Origin: Streptomyces tauricus
GTDB lineage: Bacteria; Actinomycetota; Actinomycetes; Streptomycetales; Streptomycetaceae
Length of the DNA: 64,000 nt
Reading direction: 5' to 3'
Assembly (NCBI RefSeq): GCF_014650955.1
Contig: NZ_BMVY01000030.1
Coordinates: 50,293 to 114,292 of the forward strand
The notes under the pieces were generated by a model, which worked only from the letters and a program-made list of their open reading frames with translations, made no database searches and was not told the DNA's origin. A program made the position numbers and the translations under genes. Of the stretch, positions 8,899-17,484 are shown one piece after another (positions within the stretch are counted from its first letter, which is position 1; every line of letters starts with the position of its first letter).

Positions 8899-11484
8899 TC
8901 ACCCCGCACCCCCATCACACGCCTGCCCACGAAGCGCCCGCCCCAGATCGTCCCGAGCCTCAAGCACCAACCGCCGAAGCGCAGGCGCAGCCTCCCCATG
9001 GGAGGCAAGCCACGCGTCAGCCGCGGCCAACGTCTCGCCGGAGTCCTGCAGCGACGGGAACAACCCCCGCACCACATCCATCCCGATCTGGATCGACCGC
9101 TCGGCCCACACCCGCTCGATGACGTCGAAGTACTTCGACGCGTAAGGAGCGGTCAGCTCCCGGTGGGACGCCTGCGCGAACCCCCCGATCGTCGCCTCCA
9201 CCAGCGCGTTGGACAGCGAGTCGGACTCCACCACGGCGGCCCACGCCTGCGCCTTGACCGCCGCGGACGGCCGGGCGGCCAGACACCGCACCTGGTGCCG
9301 CTTGCCGGACGCGGTGTCGTCGCGGGCGAGTTCCGCGGCGAGCACGGACTCGTCCGCCACCCCGTGCGCGGCGAGCGGTTCCAGGAACGCCCAACGCAGC
9401 TCCTGGTCCACCTCCAGGCCGTCGATCTTCGCCGACCCCTCCAGCAACTCCTGGAGCAGCCGCAGATCGTCCTCGTCGGAGGCGACCGCCGCGAAGAACC
9501 GCGCCCACGTCAGCTGGTGCTGGCTGCCGGGCCCGGCGGACCGCAGCTCGCGCAGCGCGCCCTCGGCGAGCAGCCGCCCGCCGGTGGCCCGCCACTCGGG
9601 CGCCACATAGTGGGTGAGCGCGGAGTTCGCCCACGCGTGGAGCGTCTGGAGCACGCCGATGTCGGACTCGCGGCCCGCGAAGCGCAGCACGAGGTCGACG
9701 AAGTCCCGCGCGGGCATGAGCGCGTCGCGGGTCAGGTTCCACAGCGCCGACCAGCACAGGGCGCGGGCGAGCGGGTCGGTGAGGTCGCCGAGGTGGGCCC
9801 GCAGGGTCTCCAGCGACCCGTCGTCGAAGCGGATCTTGCAGTACGTGAGGTCGTCGTCGTTGACGAGGACCAGTTCGGGGGCGTCGGCCCCGGCCAGCTC
9901 ACCGACGATCGTGCGCGGCCCGTCGACGTCGACCTCGGCCCGCGCGTACCGCACGAGCGAGCCGTCCGCGCCCTCTTGCCGGTAGAGGCCGACCGCCACC
10001 CGGTGCGGCCGCAGTTCGGGATGCGACTCGGCGGCCTCCTGGAGCACCGTCAGCTCACTGACCCGCCCGTCCGCGTCGAGGAGCACCTGCGGTGTGAGGG
10101 AGTTGACGCCGGCGGTCTGCAGCCAGGACCGCGACCAGGCCGCCATGTCGCGCCCGCTCGTCTCCTCCAGGACCGACAGCAGGTCACCGAGGCGCGTGTT
10201 CCCGTACGCGTGCCGCTTGAAGTAGCGGCGGGCGCCCTCCAGGAACGCGTCCCGCCCCGCGTACGCCACCAGCTGCTTGAGCACGGACGCGCCCTTGGCG
10301 TACGTGATCCCGTCGAAGTTGAGCTTGGCGTCCTCCAGGTCGCGGATGTCGGCCGTGACCGGGTGCGTGGAGGGCAGCTGGTCGGCGCGGTACGCCCATG
10401 CCTTGCGGTTGTTGGCGAAGGTCACCCAGCCGTTGGTGAAGCGGGTCGCCTCGACCATCGAGAACGTGCCCATGAAGTCGGCGAAGGACTCCTTGAGCCA
10501 CAGGTCGTCCCACCACACCATGGTCACCAGGTCGCCGAACCACATGTGGGCCATCTCGTGCAGGATCACGTTCGCCCGGCGCTCGTACGACGCCTGCGTC
10601 ACGTTGCCGCGGAAGATGAACTCCTCACGGAAGGTCACACAGCCCGGGTTCTCCATCGCGCCGAGGTTGTACTCGGGCACGAACGCCTGGTCGTACTTCC
10701 CGAACGGGTACGGGTAGTCGAAGTGGTCGTGGAAGAAGTCCAGGCCCTGCTTGGTGACGAGGAAGACGTCATCGGCGTCGAAGTGCCTGGCCAGGCCCTT
10801 GCGGCAGAGCGCGCCGAGGGGGATCTCCAGCCGCGTGCCGTCGTCGAGGACCCGCTCGTAGGAGTCGGTCACATAGTGGTACGGGCCGGCGACGAAGGCC
10901 GTGATGTATGTCGAGATGGGCTTCGTCCCGGCGAACTTCCACACCCCGTCGGACAGTTCGCCGACGCCGTTGCTCCACACCACCCAGTCCTCGGGGGCCC
11001 GCACCTCGAAGCGGAAGGGTGCCTTGAGGTCGGGCTGCTCGAAGTTGGCGAAGACGCGGCGGGAGTCGGCCGGCTCGTACTGCGTGTAGAGGTAGACCTC
11101 GCCGTCCTCGGGGTCGACGAAGCGGTGCATGCCCTCACCCGTGCGGCTGTACGCGCACTGGGCGTCGACCACCAGCTCGTTGTCCTCGGCCAGGTCCTCC
11201 AGGAGGATGCGCGAGCCGTCGAAGACCGCGCCCGGGTCGAGGTCCCTGCCGTTCAGCGAGACCGCTGTGACGCTCGGCGCGATCAGGTCCGCGAAGCTGC
11301 TCGCGCCCGGCTCCGCGCTGCGGAACCGGATGGTCGTCACCGACCGGAACGTACGCGGCTCGGTGTCCGTCCCGCCCACCGCGGAGCGCAGGTCCAGGGA
11401 CACCTCGTACTCCTCGACGGACAGCAGTGCTGCCCGCTCGCGGGCCTCGTCGCGGGACAGATTCTCACCGGGCACGGGCGGCAC
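8899..11484 (-). CDS. pepN: aminopeptidase N (M1 metallopeptidase)
   Basis: The start is GTG at 11484, with GAGGGAG just upstream; the protein has 861 residues, the usual length for the actinobacterial PepN subfamily. The exopeptidase motif GAMEN is at 275-279, the zinc site HEMAH at 309-313, and the third zinc ligand lies in WLKESFAD about 20 residues later. It removes N-terminal amino acids from peptides in the cytosol and probably finishes off products of Clp and other proteases. There is no signal peptide. It is divergent from the DsbA-fold gene across 155 bases. Confidence 0.97.
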   Translation of the reverse strand: MPPVPGENLSRDEARERAALLSVEEYEVSLDLRSAVGGTDTEPRTFRSVTTIRFRSAEPGASSFADLIAPSVTAVSLNGRDLDPGAVFDGSRILLEDLAEDNELVVDAQCAYSRTGEGMHRFVDPEDGEVYLYTQYEPADSRRVFANFEQPDLKAPFRFEVRAPEDWVVWSNGVGELSDGVWKFAGTKPISTYITAFVAGPYHYVTDSYERVLDDGTRLEIPLGALCRKGLARHFDADDVFLVTKQGLDFFHDHFDYPYPFGKYDQAFVPEYNLGAMENPGCVTFREEFIFRGNVTQASYERRANVILHEMAHMWFGDLVTMVWWDDLWLKESFADFMGTFSMVEATRFTNGWVTFANNRKAWAYRADQLPSTHPVTADIRDLEDAKLNFDGITYAKGASVLKQLVAYAGRDAFLEGARRYFKRHAYGNTRLGDLLSVLEETSGRDMAAWSRSWLQTAGVNSLTPQVLLDADGRVSELTVLQEAAESHPELRPHRVAVGLYRQEGADGSLVRYARAEVDVDGPRTIVGELAGADAPELVLVNDDDLTYCKIRFDDGSLETLRAHLGDLTDPLARALCWSALWNLTRDALMPARDFVDLVLRFAGRESDIGVLQTLHAWANSALTHYVAPEWRATGGRLLAEGALRELRSAGPGSQHQLTWARFFAAVASDEDDLRLLQELLEGSAKIDGLEVDQELRWAFLEPLAAHGVADESVLAAELARDDTASGKRHQVRCLAARPSAAVKAQAWAAVVESDSLSNALVEATIGGFAQASHRELTAPYASKYFDVIERVWAERSIQIGMDVVRGLFPSLQDSGETLAAADAWLASHGEAAPALRRLVLEARDDLGRALRGQACDGGAG

Positions 11485-11639
11485 TCCCTCGTGGCGTCAT
11501 GGGTACGTGTGAACAGGACCGATCCTGCCATGTGCCCCTGACAGCGGGTACCTGGGAATGGCGCGAGCGACCGATCGCGTTGAACATGAGTCCGGCGACC
11601 CAGGGTGCCGGGCACCGGCGTCCCCCAACGAGGAGAACC

Positions 11640-12296
11640 ATGTCTGAGCAGACTGCCGCCAAGACGCCCGTCGACTTCTGGTTCGACCCGCTGTGCCCGT
11701 GGGCCTGGATGACCTCGCGCTGGGTCCTGGAGGTGGAGAAGGTCCGGGACATCGAGGTCCGCTGGCACATCATGAGCCTCGCGGTGCTGAACGAGCCGAA
11801 GCTGGACGAGCTGGACGACCACTACCGCGAGATGATGTCCACGTCGGCGTGGGAGCCCGTCCGCGTGGTCACCGCGGCCTGGCAGAAGCACGGCGCCGAC
11901 ATCCTCGGCCCGCTCTACACCGCGCTCGGCAACCGCATCCACAACGACGGCCAGGGCCCGACGCGCGAGGCCATCGCCGGAGCGCTCGACGAGGTCGGCC
12001 TCCCCGCCGATCTGATCGACTACGCGGACCAGAAGGACTTCGAGTTCGACGCCGAGCTGCGCGCCTCCCACAAGGAGGGCATCGACAAGGTCGGCCAGGA
12101 CGTCGGCACACCCGTCATCGCGGTCCCCGGCGCCGACGGCGGGCAGATCGCCTTCTTCGGCCCGGTCGTCACCCCGGCCCCCAAGGGCGAGGACGCCGCC
12201 AGGCTGTGGGACGGCACCCTCCTCGTCGCCTCGGTCGAGGGCTTCTACGAGCTCAAGCGCACCCGCACGAAGGGCCCGGACTTCAGCAACCTGTAG
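11640..12296 (+). CDS. DsbA-fold protein of the Rv2466c (mycothiol-dependent nitroreductase) family, CPWA active site
   Basis: The ATG at 11640 follows AGGAG; the product has 218 residues and no signal peptide, so it is cytosolic. The start VDFWFDPLCPWAWMTSRW matches the thioredoxin-like fold of M. tuberculosis Rv2466c, in which Cys19-Pro-Trp-Cys22 uses mycothiol. Here Cys19 is kept but position 22 is Ala, so the resolving cysteine is lost. This implies a monothiol mechanism with mycothiol or a changed role. The cis-Pro (GTPVIAVPG) is present. The gene is single and divergent from pepN. Confidence 0.88.
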   Translation: MSEQTAAKTPVDFWFDPLCPWAWMTSRWVLEVEKVRDIEVRWHIMSLAVLNEPKLDELDDHYREMMSTSAWEPVRVVTAAWQKHGADILGPLYTALGNRIHNDGQGPTREAIAGALDEVGLPADLIDYADQKDFEFDAELRASHKEGIDKVGQDVGTPVIAVPGADGGQIAFFGPVVTPAPKGEDAARLWDGTLLVASVEGFYELKRTRTKGPDFSNL

Positions 12297-12316
12297 TCCT
12301 CACCGGCCGGTGAGCG

Positions 12317-12544
12317 TCATTCCGGCTCGGGCAGGCGCAGGGGTTTCCTGAAGGGCTTCTCCTGCCAGTACGTCCGGAGGTTGCGGCACTGCTTGGCTCC
12401 GCCGCCCACCCAGGCCAGGCAGACCATGAAGGTGTCCACGTTGTTCGTGTCCAGTTCCTTCTTGAGCCAGTCCGCTTCATCGGGCTCCAGGAAGCGGTGC
12501 TCCTCCTCCTGGCTCCGCCAGGTGCTGCAGCTCCTCATCGGCAT
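12317..12544 (-). CDS. small Trp/Cys-containing protein of unknown function
   Basis: The 75-residue frame has GC-rich third positions throughout and an in-frame stop shortly before ATG 12544, so the start must be 12544 or 12538. It has four tryptophans, three cysteines and many charged residues (QEEEHRFLEPDEADWLKKEL), and no membrane helix. I do not recognise the family. The ribosome binding site is weak. It converges with the DsbA-fold gene, leaving 20 bases between them. A chance open frame is not excluded. Confidence 0.45.
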   Translation of the reverse strand: MPMRSCSTWRSQEEEHRFLEPDEADWLKKELDTNNVDTFMVCLAWVGGGAKQCRNLRTYWQEKPFRKPLRLPEPE

Positions 12545-12575
12545 TCCGTAACCATCACCCGGAGCCCCTCATACC

Positions 12576-12614
12576 GGAAGGCCCCCGCGAGTCACATCCT
12601 CGCGGGGGCCTTCC
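12576..12614. terminator. perfect 16-bp stem terminator
   Basis: Arms 12576-12591 and 12599-12614 pair without mismatch around a 7-base loop (TCACATC). It lies between the APC permease gene and the small gene and is one of the strongest hairpins in the window. Confidence 0.8.
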
Positions 12615-12690
12615 GTTCATCCGCCTGCCGCCGTGAAGGGTGAGAAGACGATCACGAGGCAGGACGCTCCGGCGTTCCCCGGAGGGCTTA

Positions 12691-12707
12691 TTGCAAGTCT
12701 CTTGCAA
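12691..12707. promoter_or_regulatory. LacI-type palindromic operator candidate
   Basis: TTGCAAG-TCT-CTTGCAA is a perfect 7+7 inverted repeat. Its form is that of LacI-family sites in Streptomyces. It lies in the 3' region of the APC permease gene and 147 bases upstream of the small gene, so its target is not obvious. Confidence 0.4.
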
Positions 12708-12753
12708 ATGCAGGCTAACAGCAAGAGGGTGGAGCCGCGTGGTCGAGCACGCG

Positions 12754-12795
12754 GAAGGGCCCTCGCACGAACCGTCCTCCGTGCGAAGGCCCTTC
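12754..12795 (-). terminator. hairpin after the APC permease gene
   Basis: Arms 12754-12769 and 12780-12795 pair over 16 positions with one mismatch; the loop has 10 bases. It lies 17 bases beyond the permease stop. Confidence 0.7.
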
Positions 12796-12811
12796 GGTGC
12801 CGAAGCCGCCG

Positions 12812-14218
12812 TCAGCTCCCGGTGCTCCCGGCGCTCCCGGTGCTCCCGGCGCGCGTCCGCTGCCGGGCGTAGCCGACCGCCGCCAGGAACAGCGTCATCC
12901 CGCCCGTCGAGTACAGCTGCACCCGGGTGTCCGGCTCCCGTGCCATCAGGACGAAGACCGCCACCATGCCCGCCAGCGCCACCCACGTCAGCACCGGGAA
13001 CGCCCACATCCGCACGGCGAGCCTCTCCGGGGACTCCCGCTCCAGCCGCCGCCGCAGCCGCAGCTGCGAGACCGCGATGAAGATCCAGACGACCAGGATC
13101 ACCGCGCCGATCATGTTCAGCAGCCAGGGGAAGACGTCCTCGGGCCGCCAGTAGCTGAGCAGCACGCAGCCGAAGCCGAACACCGAGGAGGCGAGCACGG
13201 CGACCCGCGGCACCCCGCCGGAGACCCGTCCGAGAGCCCGCGGCCCCTGGCCCCGCTCCACCAGGGAGTAGGCGATGCGCGAGGCCCCGTACACATTGGC
13301 GTTCATCGCGCTCAGCAGGGCGACGAGGACGACGACGTTCATGAGCGGCCCGGCGCCAGGGATGCCCAGGTGGTCGAGGGTCGCGACGTACGGGCCCTTG
13401 TCGACGACCGTCTTCGAGTCCCACGGGACGAGCGTCACGATGACGGCCATCGAGCCGACGTAGAAGAGCGCGATGCGCCACATCGCCGTGCGCACGGCGC
13501 TCGCGACACCCCGTACCGGGTCCTGCGACTCGGCCGCCGCGATCGGCACCGTCTCCAGGCCGCCGTACGCGAAGACCGAGGCGAGCAGGCCGACGACGAG
13601 CCCCTCACCGCCGTTCGGCAGGAAGCCGCCCTCGCCGGTGAGGTGGGTGAGGCCGGGGGAGTCCGTGCCGGGCAGCAGGCCGGTGATCGCCAGCACGCCG
13701 AGGACCAGGAACAGGGCGATCGCGCCCACCTTCAGCGCGGCGAACCAGAACTCGAACTCGCCGAAGTTCTTGACGGCGGCGAGGTTCGCGGCGCAGAAGA
13801 CGACCATGAACAGGGCCACCCACGCCCACTCCGGCGTGCCGGGCAGCCAGCCGGTCATGATCTTCGCCGCGGCGATGCCCTCCAGGCCGACGGCCGTGCA
13901 CAGCAGCACCCAGAACGACCAGCCCGCGGTGAAACCGGCCCACGGCCCGACGGCCCGCTCGGCGTGCGCGGAGAAGGAACCCGACGACGGATACGCGGCC
14001 GACATCTCGCCCAGCATCCGCATCACCAGCATGACGAGCAGACCGGACACGGCGTACGCGACGACGATCGACGGGCCCGCCGCGGCGATACCCGCGCCGG
14101 AGCCGACGAACAGACCCGCGCCGATCACCCCGCCGAGGGCGATCATCGACAGATGGCGCTGCTTGAGCCCGTGGGTGAGGGAGGGCGAGGGCTCGACGTC
14201 TTGAGTGGTACGGGACAT
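12812..14218 (-). CDS. APC-superfamily amino-acid permease
   Basis: Starting at ATG 14218 (MSRTTQDVEP) the protein has 468 residues and about 12 membrane helices. The opening GLKQRHLSMIALGGVIGAG and the glycine-rich first helix GLFVGSGAGIAAAGP are typical of GABA/aromatic/asparagine permeases that import amino acids with protons. The last residues form a GSTGSAGSTGS tail from a 9-bp repeat. The gene follows the sulfur block but is separated from it by a terminator-like hairpin. The substrate is not fixed by sequence. The second permease at 26762-28246 is a close relative. Confidence 0.92.
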   Translation of the reverse strand: MSRTTQDVEPSPSLTHGLKQRHLSMIALGGVIGAGLFVGSGAGIAAAGPSIVVAYAVSGLLVMLVMRMLGEMSAAYPSSGSFSAHAERAVGPWAGFTAGWSFWVLLCTAVGLEGIAAAKIMTGWLPGTPEWAWVALFMVVFCAANLAAVKNFGEFEFWFAALKVGAIALFLVLGVLAITGLLPGTDSPGLTHLTGEGGFLPNGGEGLVVGLLASVFAYGGLETVPIAAAESQDPVRGVASAVRTAMWRIALFYVGSMAVIVTLVPWDSKTVVDKGPYVATLDHLGIPGAGPLMNVVVLVALLSAMNANVYGASRIAYSLVERGQGPRALGRVSGGVPRVAVLASSVFGFGCVLLSYWRPEDVFPWLLNMIGAVILVVWIFIAVSQLRLRRRLERESPERLAVRMWAFPVLTWVALAGMVAVFVLMAREPDTRVQLYSTGGMTLFLAAVGYARQRTRAGSTGSAGSTGS

Positions 14219-14255
14219 GCGTGGGGGTGGTCCCTTACGTGCGACTGCGGCTGGG

Positions 14256-14278
14256 CAAAAACGCCCACAGTCTGGGCG
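14256..14278 (-). terminator. intrinsic terminator of the sulfur operon
   Basis: On the minus strand a 6-bp stem (CGCCCA with TGGGCG, 14262-14278) is followed by G and five T residues (14256-14261). It is 70 bases beyond the stop of the dioxygenase gene and just before the APC permease start. A T-tract is rare in this genome. Confidence 0.6.
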
Positions 14279-14346
14279 GCCCCTCCGCACACGCGAAGGA
14301 GCCGTCCATCATCCGGACACGCCCGCCACCAGGGGTGATGCCCCGA

Positions 14347-15240
14347 CTACGCGACCGAGGTGTAGTGCGAGGCGTCGCCCGCGATCGAGTAGCTCTCCTT
14401 GCCCTCGACGCCCACCGGCACGTCACCGGCGACCGTCACCCGGTTCAGCCGGCGCGGCAGACCGTCGTAGTTGTCGATGGCGTAGTGCTGGGTGATCCGG
14501 TTGTCGAACAGCACCAGCTGGTTCGGCGACCAGCGGTGGCGCAGGACGTTCTCGGGCCGTACGACATAGGCCTGGAGCAGATCGAGGACCTTGCGGGACT
14601 CGTTCACCGACAGCCCCACGATCCGCTGGGCGAAACCGCCGATGAAAAGACCGCGTTCACCGGTCAGCGGGTGGACCCGGACCACGGGGTGGGCGGTGCG
14701 GTACGTGATGGACGTGAACTGGGCACGCTGGGCGGCCTGCGCCTCGTCGATCTCCTCGTCCGGCACCGCGTAGTCGTAGTCGTTGGTGTGCTCGGCCCAC
14801 AGCGTGTCCGCGAGCCGGCGCAGGGGCTCGGGCAGATCGCGGTAGGCGGCGGCCGAACTGGCGATCAGCGTCTCACCCCCGTACGGCGGGAGCGTGATGC
14901 TGCGCAGGGTGCTGGCCTGCGGCGGATTGAGCACGAACGTGACATCGGTGTGCCAGTGGTTGGCGGCCCGGCCGCGCTCGCTGTCGACGGGCAGCACGTT
15001 CGGGGCGCCCGCCACGGCGGGCACGGTCGGATGGGCGGTGGTGAGGTCGCCGAAGTGCCGGGCGAAGGCCTGCTGGCCCTCGTCGTCCAGGTCGACGTCG
15101 TCGAAGACCAGCGCCTTGTGCTCGTCGAGGGCGCCGCGCAGGGCGGTGACGGTCTCCTCGTCGAGCGGCTTGGCGATGTCGACGCCGGACACCCGCGCGC
15201 CGATCCTCGCGGTGACCTTCTGGATCTCGATGTCGGTCAT
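14347..15240 (-). CDS. TauD/TfdA-family 2-oxoglutarate/Fe(II) dioxygenase
   Basis: The protein has 297 residues. The iron-binding facial triad is visible: His97 and Asp99 (NHWHTDVTF) and His252 (RITQHYAID); the Arg that binds 2-oxoglutarate is in RRLNRVTVAG. TauD enzymes hydroxylate the carbon next to a sulfonate so that sulfite is released. It is the last gene of the leftward block of sulfonate-type transport and oxidation genes, starting 31 bases after the monooxygenase stop. The context favours an alkylsulfonate or sulfate ester as substrate rather than taurine alone. Confidence 0.92.
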   Translation of the reverse strand: MTDIEIQKVTARIGARVSGVDIAKPLDEETVTALRGALDEHKALVFDDVDLDDEGQQAFARHFGDLTTAHPTVPAVAGAPNVLPVDSERGRAANHWHTDVTFVLNPPQASTLRSITLPPYGGETLIASSAAAYRDLPEPLRRLADTLWAEHTNDYDYAVPDEEIDEAQAAQRAQFTSITYRTAHPVVRVHPLTGERGLFIGGFAQRIVGLSVNESRKVLDLLQAYVVRPENVLRHRWSPNQLVLFDNRITQHYAIDNYDGLPRRLNRVTVAGDVPVGVEGKESYSIAGDASHYTSVA

Positions 15241-15271
15241 GGGGTTCCTCTCGGGTGTGCGGAGCGGGTGG

Positions 15272-16681
15272 TCAGACGCGGGCGAGCGCCGGGGAGCCGG
15301 GCGCCGGGGTGACGTACTGGTTGGCGGGGCGGGGGAGGCCGTACCTCTCGCGCAGGGTCTGCCGGGGCCGGCCGGTGCCCCCGGCGCCTTCGAGTTCGGT
15401 GCCCTCGGACCCGGTGCCGTCGTACGCCGTGCGGAGCAGGCCGCGGGTGCGCAGGATCGGCACGACGTGGTCGACGAACGCGTCGAGGCCGGACGGCAGG
15501 ACCGCGGGCATGATGTTGAAGCCGTCGGCGGCGCCGAGCGTGAACCACTCCTCGATGGCGTCGGCGACCTGCTCGGGCGTCCCGGTGAAGGTGAGGTGCC
15601 CGCGTCCGCCGCCGAGCCGGCCGATCAGCTGCCGCACGGTGAGGCGTTCGCGCCGGGCGAGTTCCACGACGAGCGTGTACCGGCTCCTGGCGCCCTCGAT
15701 GGAACTCTCGGGCGGCAGATCGGCGGGCAGAGGACCATCCAACTCCAGTGTCCCCGCGGGCAGTTGCAACAGGCTCTCCAGCCGGGCCACGCCGTGCGTG
15801 TACACGATGTGGTCCTCCAGCACCTGCTCGTTCGCGCGTGCCTCCGCCTGCGTGGAGCCGATCACCGGGACGATCCCGGGCAGCACCTTGATGTGGTCGG
15901 GGTTCCGGCCGGCCGCCGCCGTCAGGGACTTGAGGTCGGCGTAGAAGTCCTGCGCGTCCTTCAGGGTCTGCTGGGCGGTGAACACCGCCTCCGCGTAACG
16001 GGCCGCGAACGCCTTGCCGTCCTTCGACGAACCGGCCTGCACCAGCAGCGGATAACCCTGCGGGGAACGCGGCACGTTCAGGGCGCCCTCGACGCCGAAG
16101 TACTTCCCCCGGTGCCGGGGCGGATGGATCTTCGTGTCGTCGCCCCAGACACCGGCCGCCTTGTCGGCGACGATCGCGTCGTCCTCCCAGCTGTCCCACA
16201 GCTTGAGCGCCACATCGAGGAACTCGGCGGCCCGCGCGTACCGCTCGGCGTGCGCGGGCTCCGCGTCGAGCCCGAAGTTGCGGGCGGCCTCGGCACCGGC
16301 CGTGGTGACGATGTTCCAGCCCGCCCGGCCCCCGCTGATGATGTCCAGCGAGGCGAACTTGCGGGCCAGGTTGTACGGCGAGTTGTACGACGTGGACGCG
16401 GTGGCGATCAGTCCGATGTGCTCGGTGGCCGTCGCCAGCGCGGTGAGCAGCGTGAGCGGTTCCAGGGCGCCGGCCGGCCGCTGCGCGAGATTGCTCCACA
16501 GCTGCGGTCCGTCGGCGAGGAAGAGCGAGTCGAAGGTGCCGCGCTCGGCGATACGCGCCAGCCGGACGTAGTGGCCCAGCTCCACGTGGGCGTAGGGATC
16601 ACTCTCCGGGAGTCGCCAGGACGCCTCGTGGTGGCCGGTGTTCATGAGGAAGGCGTTGAGGTGCAGCCGTCGCCGGGTCAC
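15272..16681 (-). CDS. FMN-dependent monooxygenase of the NtaA/SnaA/DszA family
   Basis: The start is GTG 16681, whose last bases overlap the TGA of the ATPase gene (GTGA). The protein has 469 residues and the luciferase-like (LLM) fold. The N-terminus LHLNAFLMNTGHHEASW and the stretch SGGRAGWNIVTT are typical of the class that includes DszA and nitrilotriacetate monooxygenase, which use reduced FMN from a separate reductase. In this operon the likely job is to break a C-S bond of a sulfone or sulfonate. No flavin reductase gene is adjacent, so it must be supplied elsewhere. Confidence 0.92.
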   Translation of the reverse strand: MTRRRLHLNAFLMNTGHHEASWRLPESDPYAHVELGHYVRLARIAERGTFDSLFLADGPQLWSNLAQRPAGALEPLTLLTALATATEHIGLIATASTSYNSPYNLARKFASLDIISGGRAGWNIVTTAGAEAARNFGLDAEPAHAERYARAAEFLDVALKLWDSWEDDAIVADKAAGVWGDDTKIHPPRHRGKYFGVEGALNVPRSPQGYPLLVQAGSSKDGKAFAARYAEAVFTAQQTLKDAQDFYADLKSLTAAAGRNPDHIKVLPGIVPVIGSTQAEARANEQVLEDHIVYTHGVARLESLLQLPAGTLELDGPLPADLPPESSIEGARSRYTLVVELARRERLTVRQLIGRLGGGRGHLTFTGTPEQVADAIEEWFTLGAADGFNIMPAVLPSGLDAFVDHVVPILRTRGLLRTAYDGTGSEGTELEGAGGTGRPRQTLRERYGLPRPANQYVTPAPGSPALARV

Positions 16682-17484
16682 TGGTGGTCCTCCTGGTCCG
16701 GGTGGGCCTCGGAGCCCGTGTGGTCCTCGGTCACGCCGAGTGCGGCGAGCAGCCGTTCGCGGTACTCGCCGAGCAGCGGATCGCGGTACGAACGCGGATG
16801 CGCGCGGTCGATGGTCAGGTCGAGGCCGATCCGGCCCTGGTCGAGTACGAGCACCCGGTCGGCCAGCACGATCGCCTCGTCCACGTCGTGGGTGACGAGG
16901 AGGACGGAGGGCCGGTGGCGCTCCCACAGCTCGCGCAGCAGACCGTGCATCTTGATCCGGGTGAGCGCGTCCAGGGCGCCGAACGGCTCGTCAGCCAGGA
17001 GGAGTTCGGGCTCCCGCACCAGGGAACGGGCCAGCGCGGCACGCTGGGCCTCGCCGCCGGACAGCTCGTTGGGCCAGGCCCTTTCGCGTCCCGCGAGCCC
17101 CACCTCGGCGAGCGCGGCGCGGCCCCGCTCCGCCGCCTCCTTGCCGTCCGTGCCGAGCAGGACGTTGTCGAGGACGCGGCGCCAGGGCAGCAGCCGGGAG
17201 TCCTGGAAGACGACGGACACCCGGTCCGGTGCGCTCAGTTCGCCGCTGCCGACGACCTCGTGGTCGAGACCGGCGATGGCGCGGAGCAGGGTGCTCTTGC
17301 CGGAGCCGCTGTGCCCGAGCAGGGCCGTGAGCTGCCCGGCCGGCAGGTCCAGGTCCACGTGGTCGAGGACGGTCCGCCCGTCGAAGGACCGGGTCAGCCC
17401 CCTGAGCCGCACGGCCGGGGCGGCCGGAGCCGTAGTGGCCGACGGGGCCGGCCGGGACGTCAGCTGTTCAGTGTGCGTCGCCAT
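16678..17484 (-). CDS. sulfonate-type ABC transporter ATPase (SsuB-like)
   Basis: Starting at ATG 17484 the protein has 268 residues. Walker A is GHSGSGKST, the signature is LSGGEAQRAALARSL, Walker B is LLLADEP and the switch His is in LVTHDVDEA. It matches SsuB/TauB ATPases that energise uptake of sulfonates. The start overlaps the end of the permease gene by 25 bases and the end overlaps the monooxygenase start by 4, so translation is coupled. Confidence 0.93.
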   Translation of the reverse strand: MATHTEQLTSRPAPSATTAPAAPAVRLRGLTRSFDGRTVLDHVDLDLPAGQLTALLGHSGSGKSTLLRAIAGLDHEVVGSGELSAPDRVSVVFQDSRLLPWRRVLDNVLLGTDGKEAAERGRAALAEVGLAGRERAWPNELSGGEAQRAALARSLVREPELLLADEPFGALDALTRIKMHGLLRELWERHRPSVLLVTHDVDEAIVLADRVLVLDQGRIGLDLTIDRAHPRSYRDPLLGEYRERLLAALGVTEDHTGSEAHPDQEDHQ

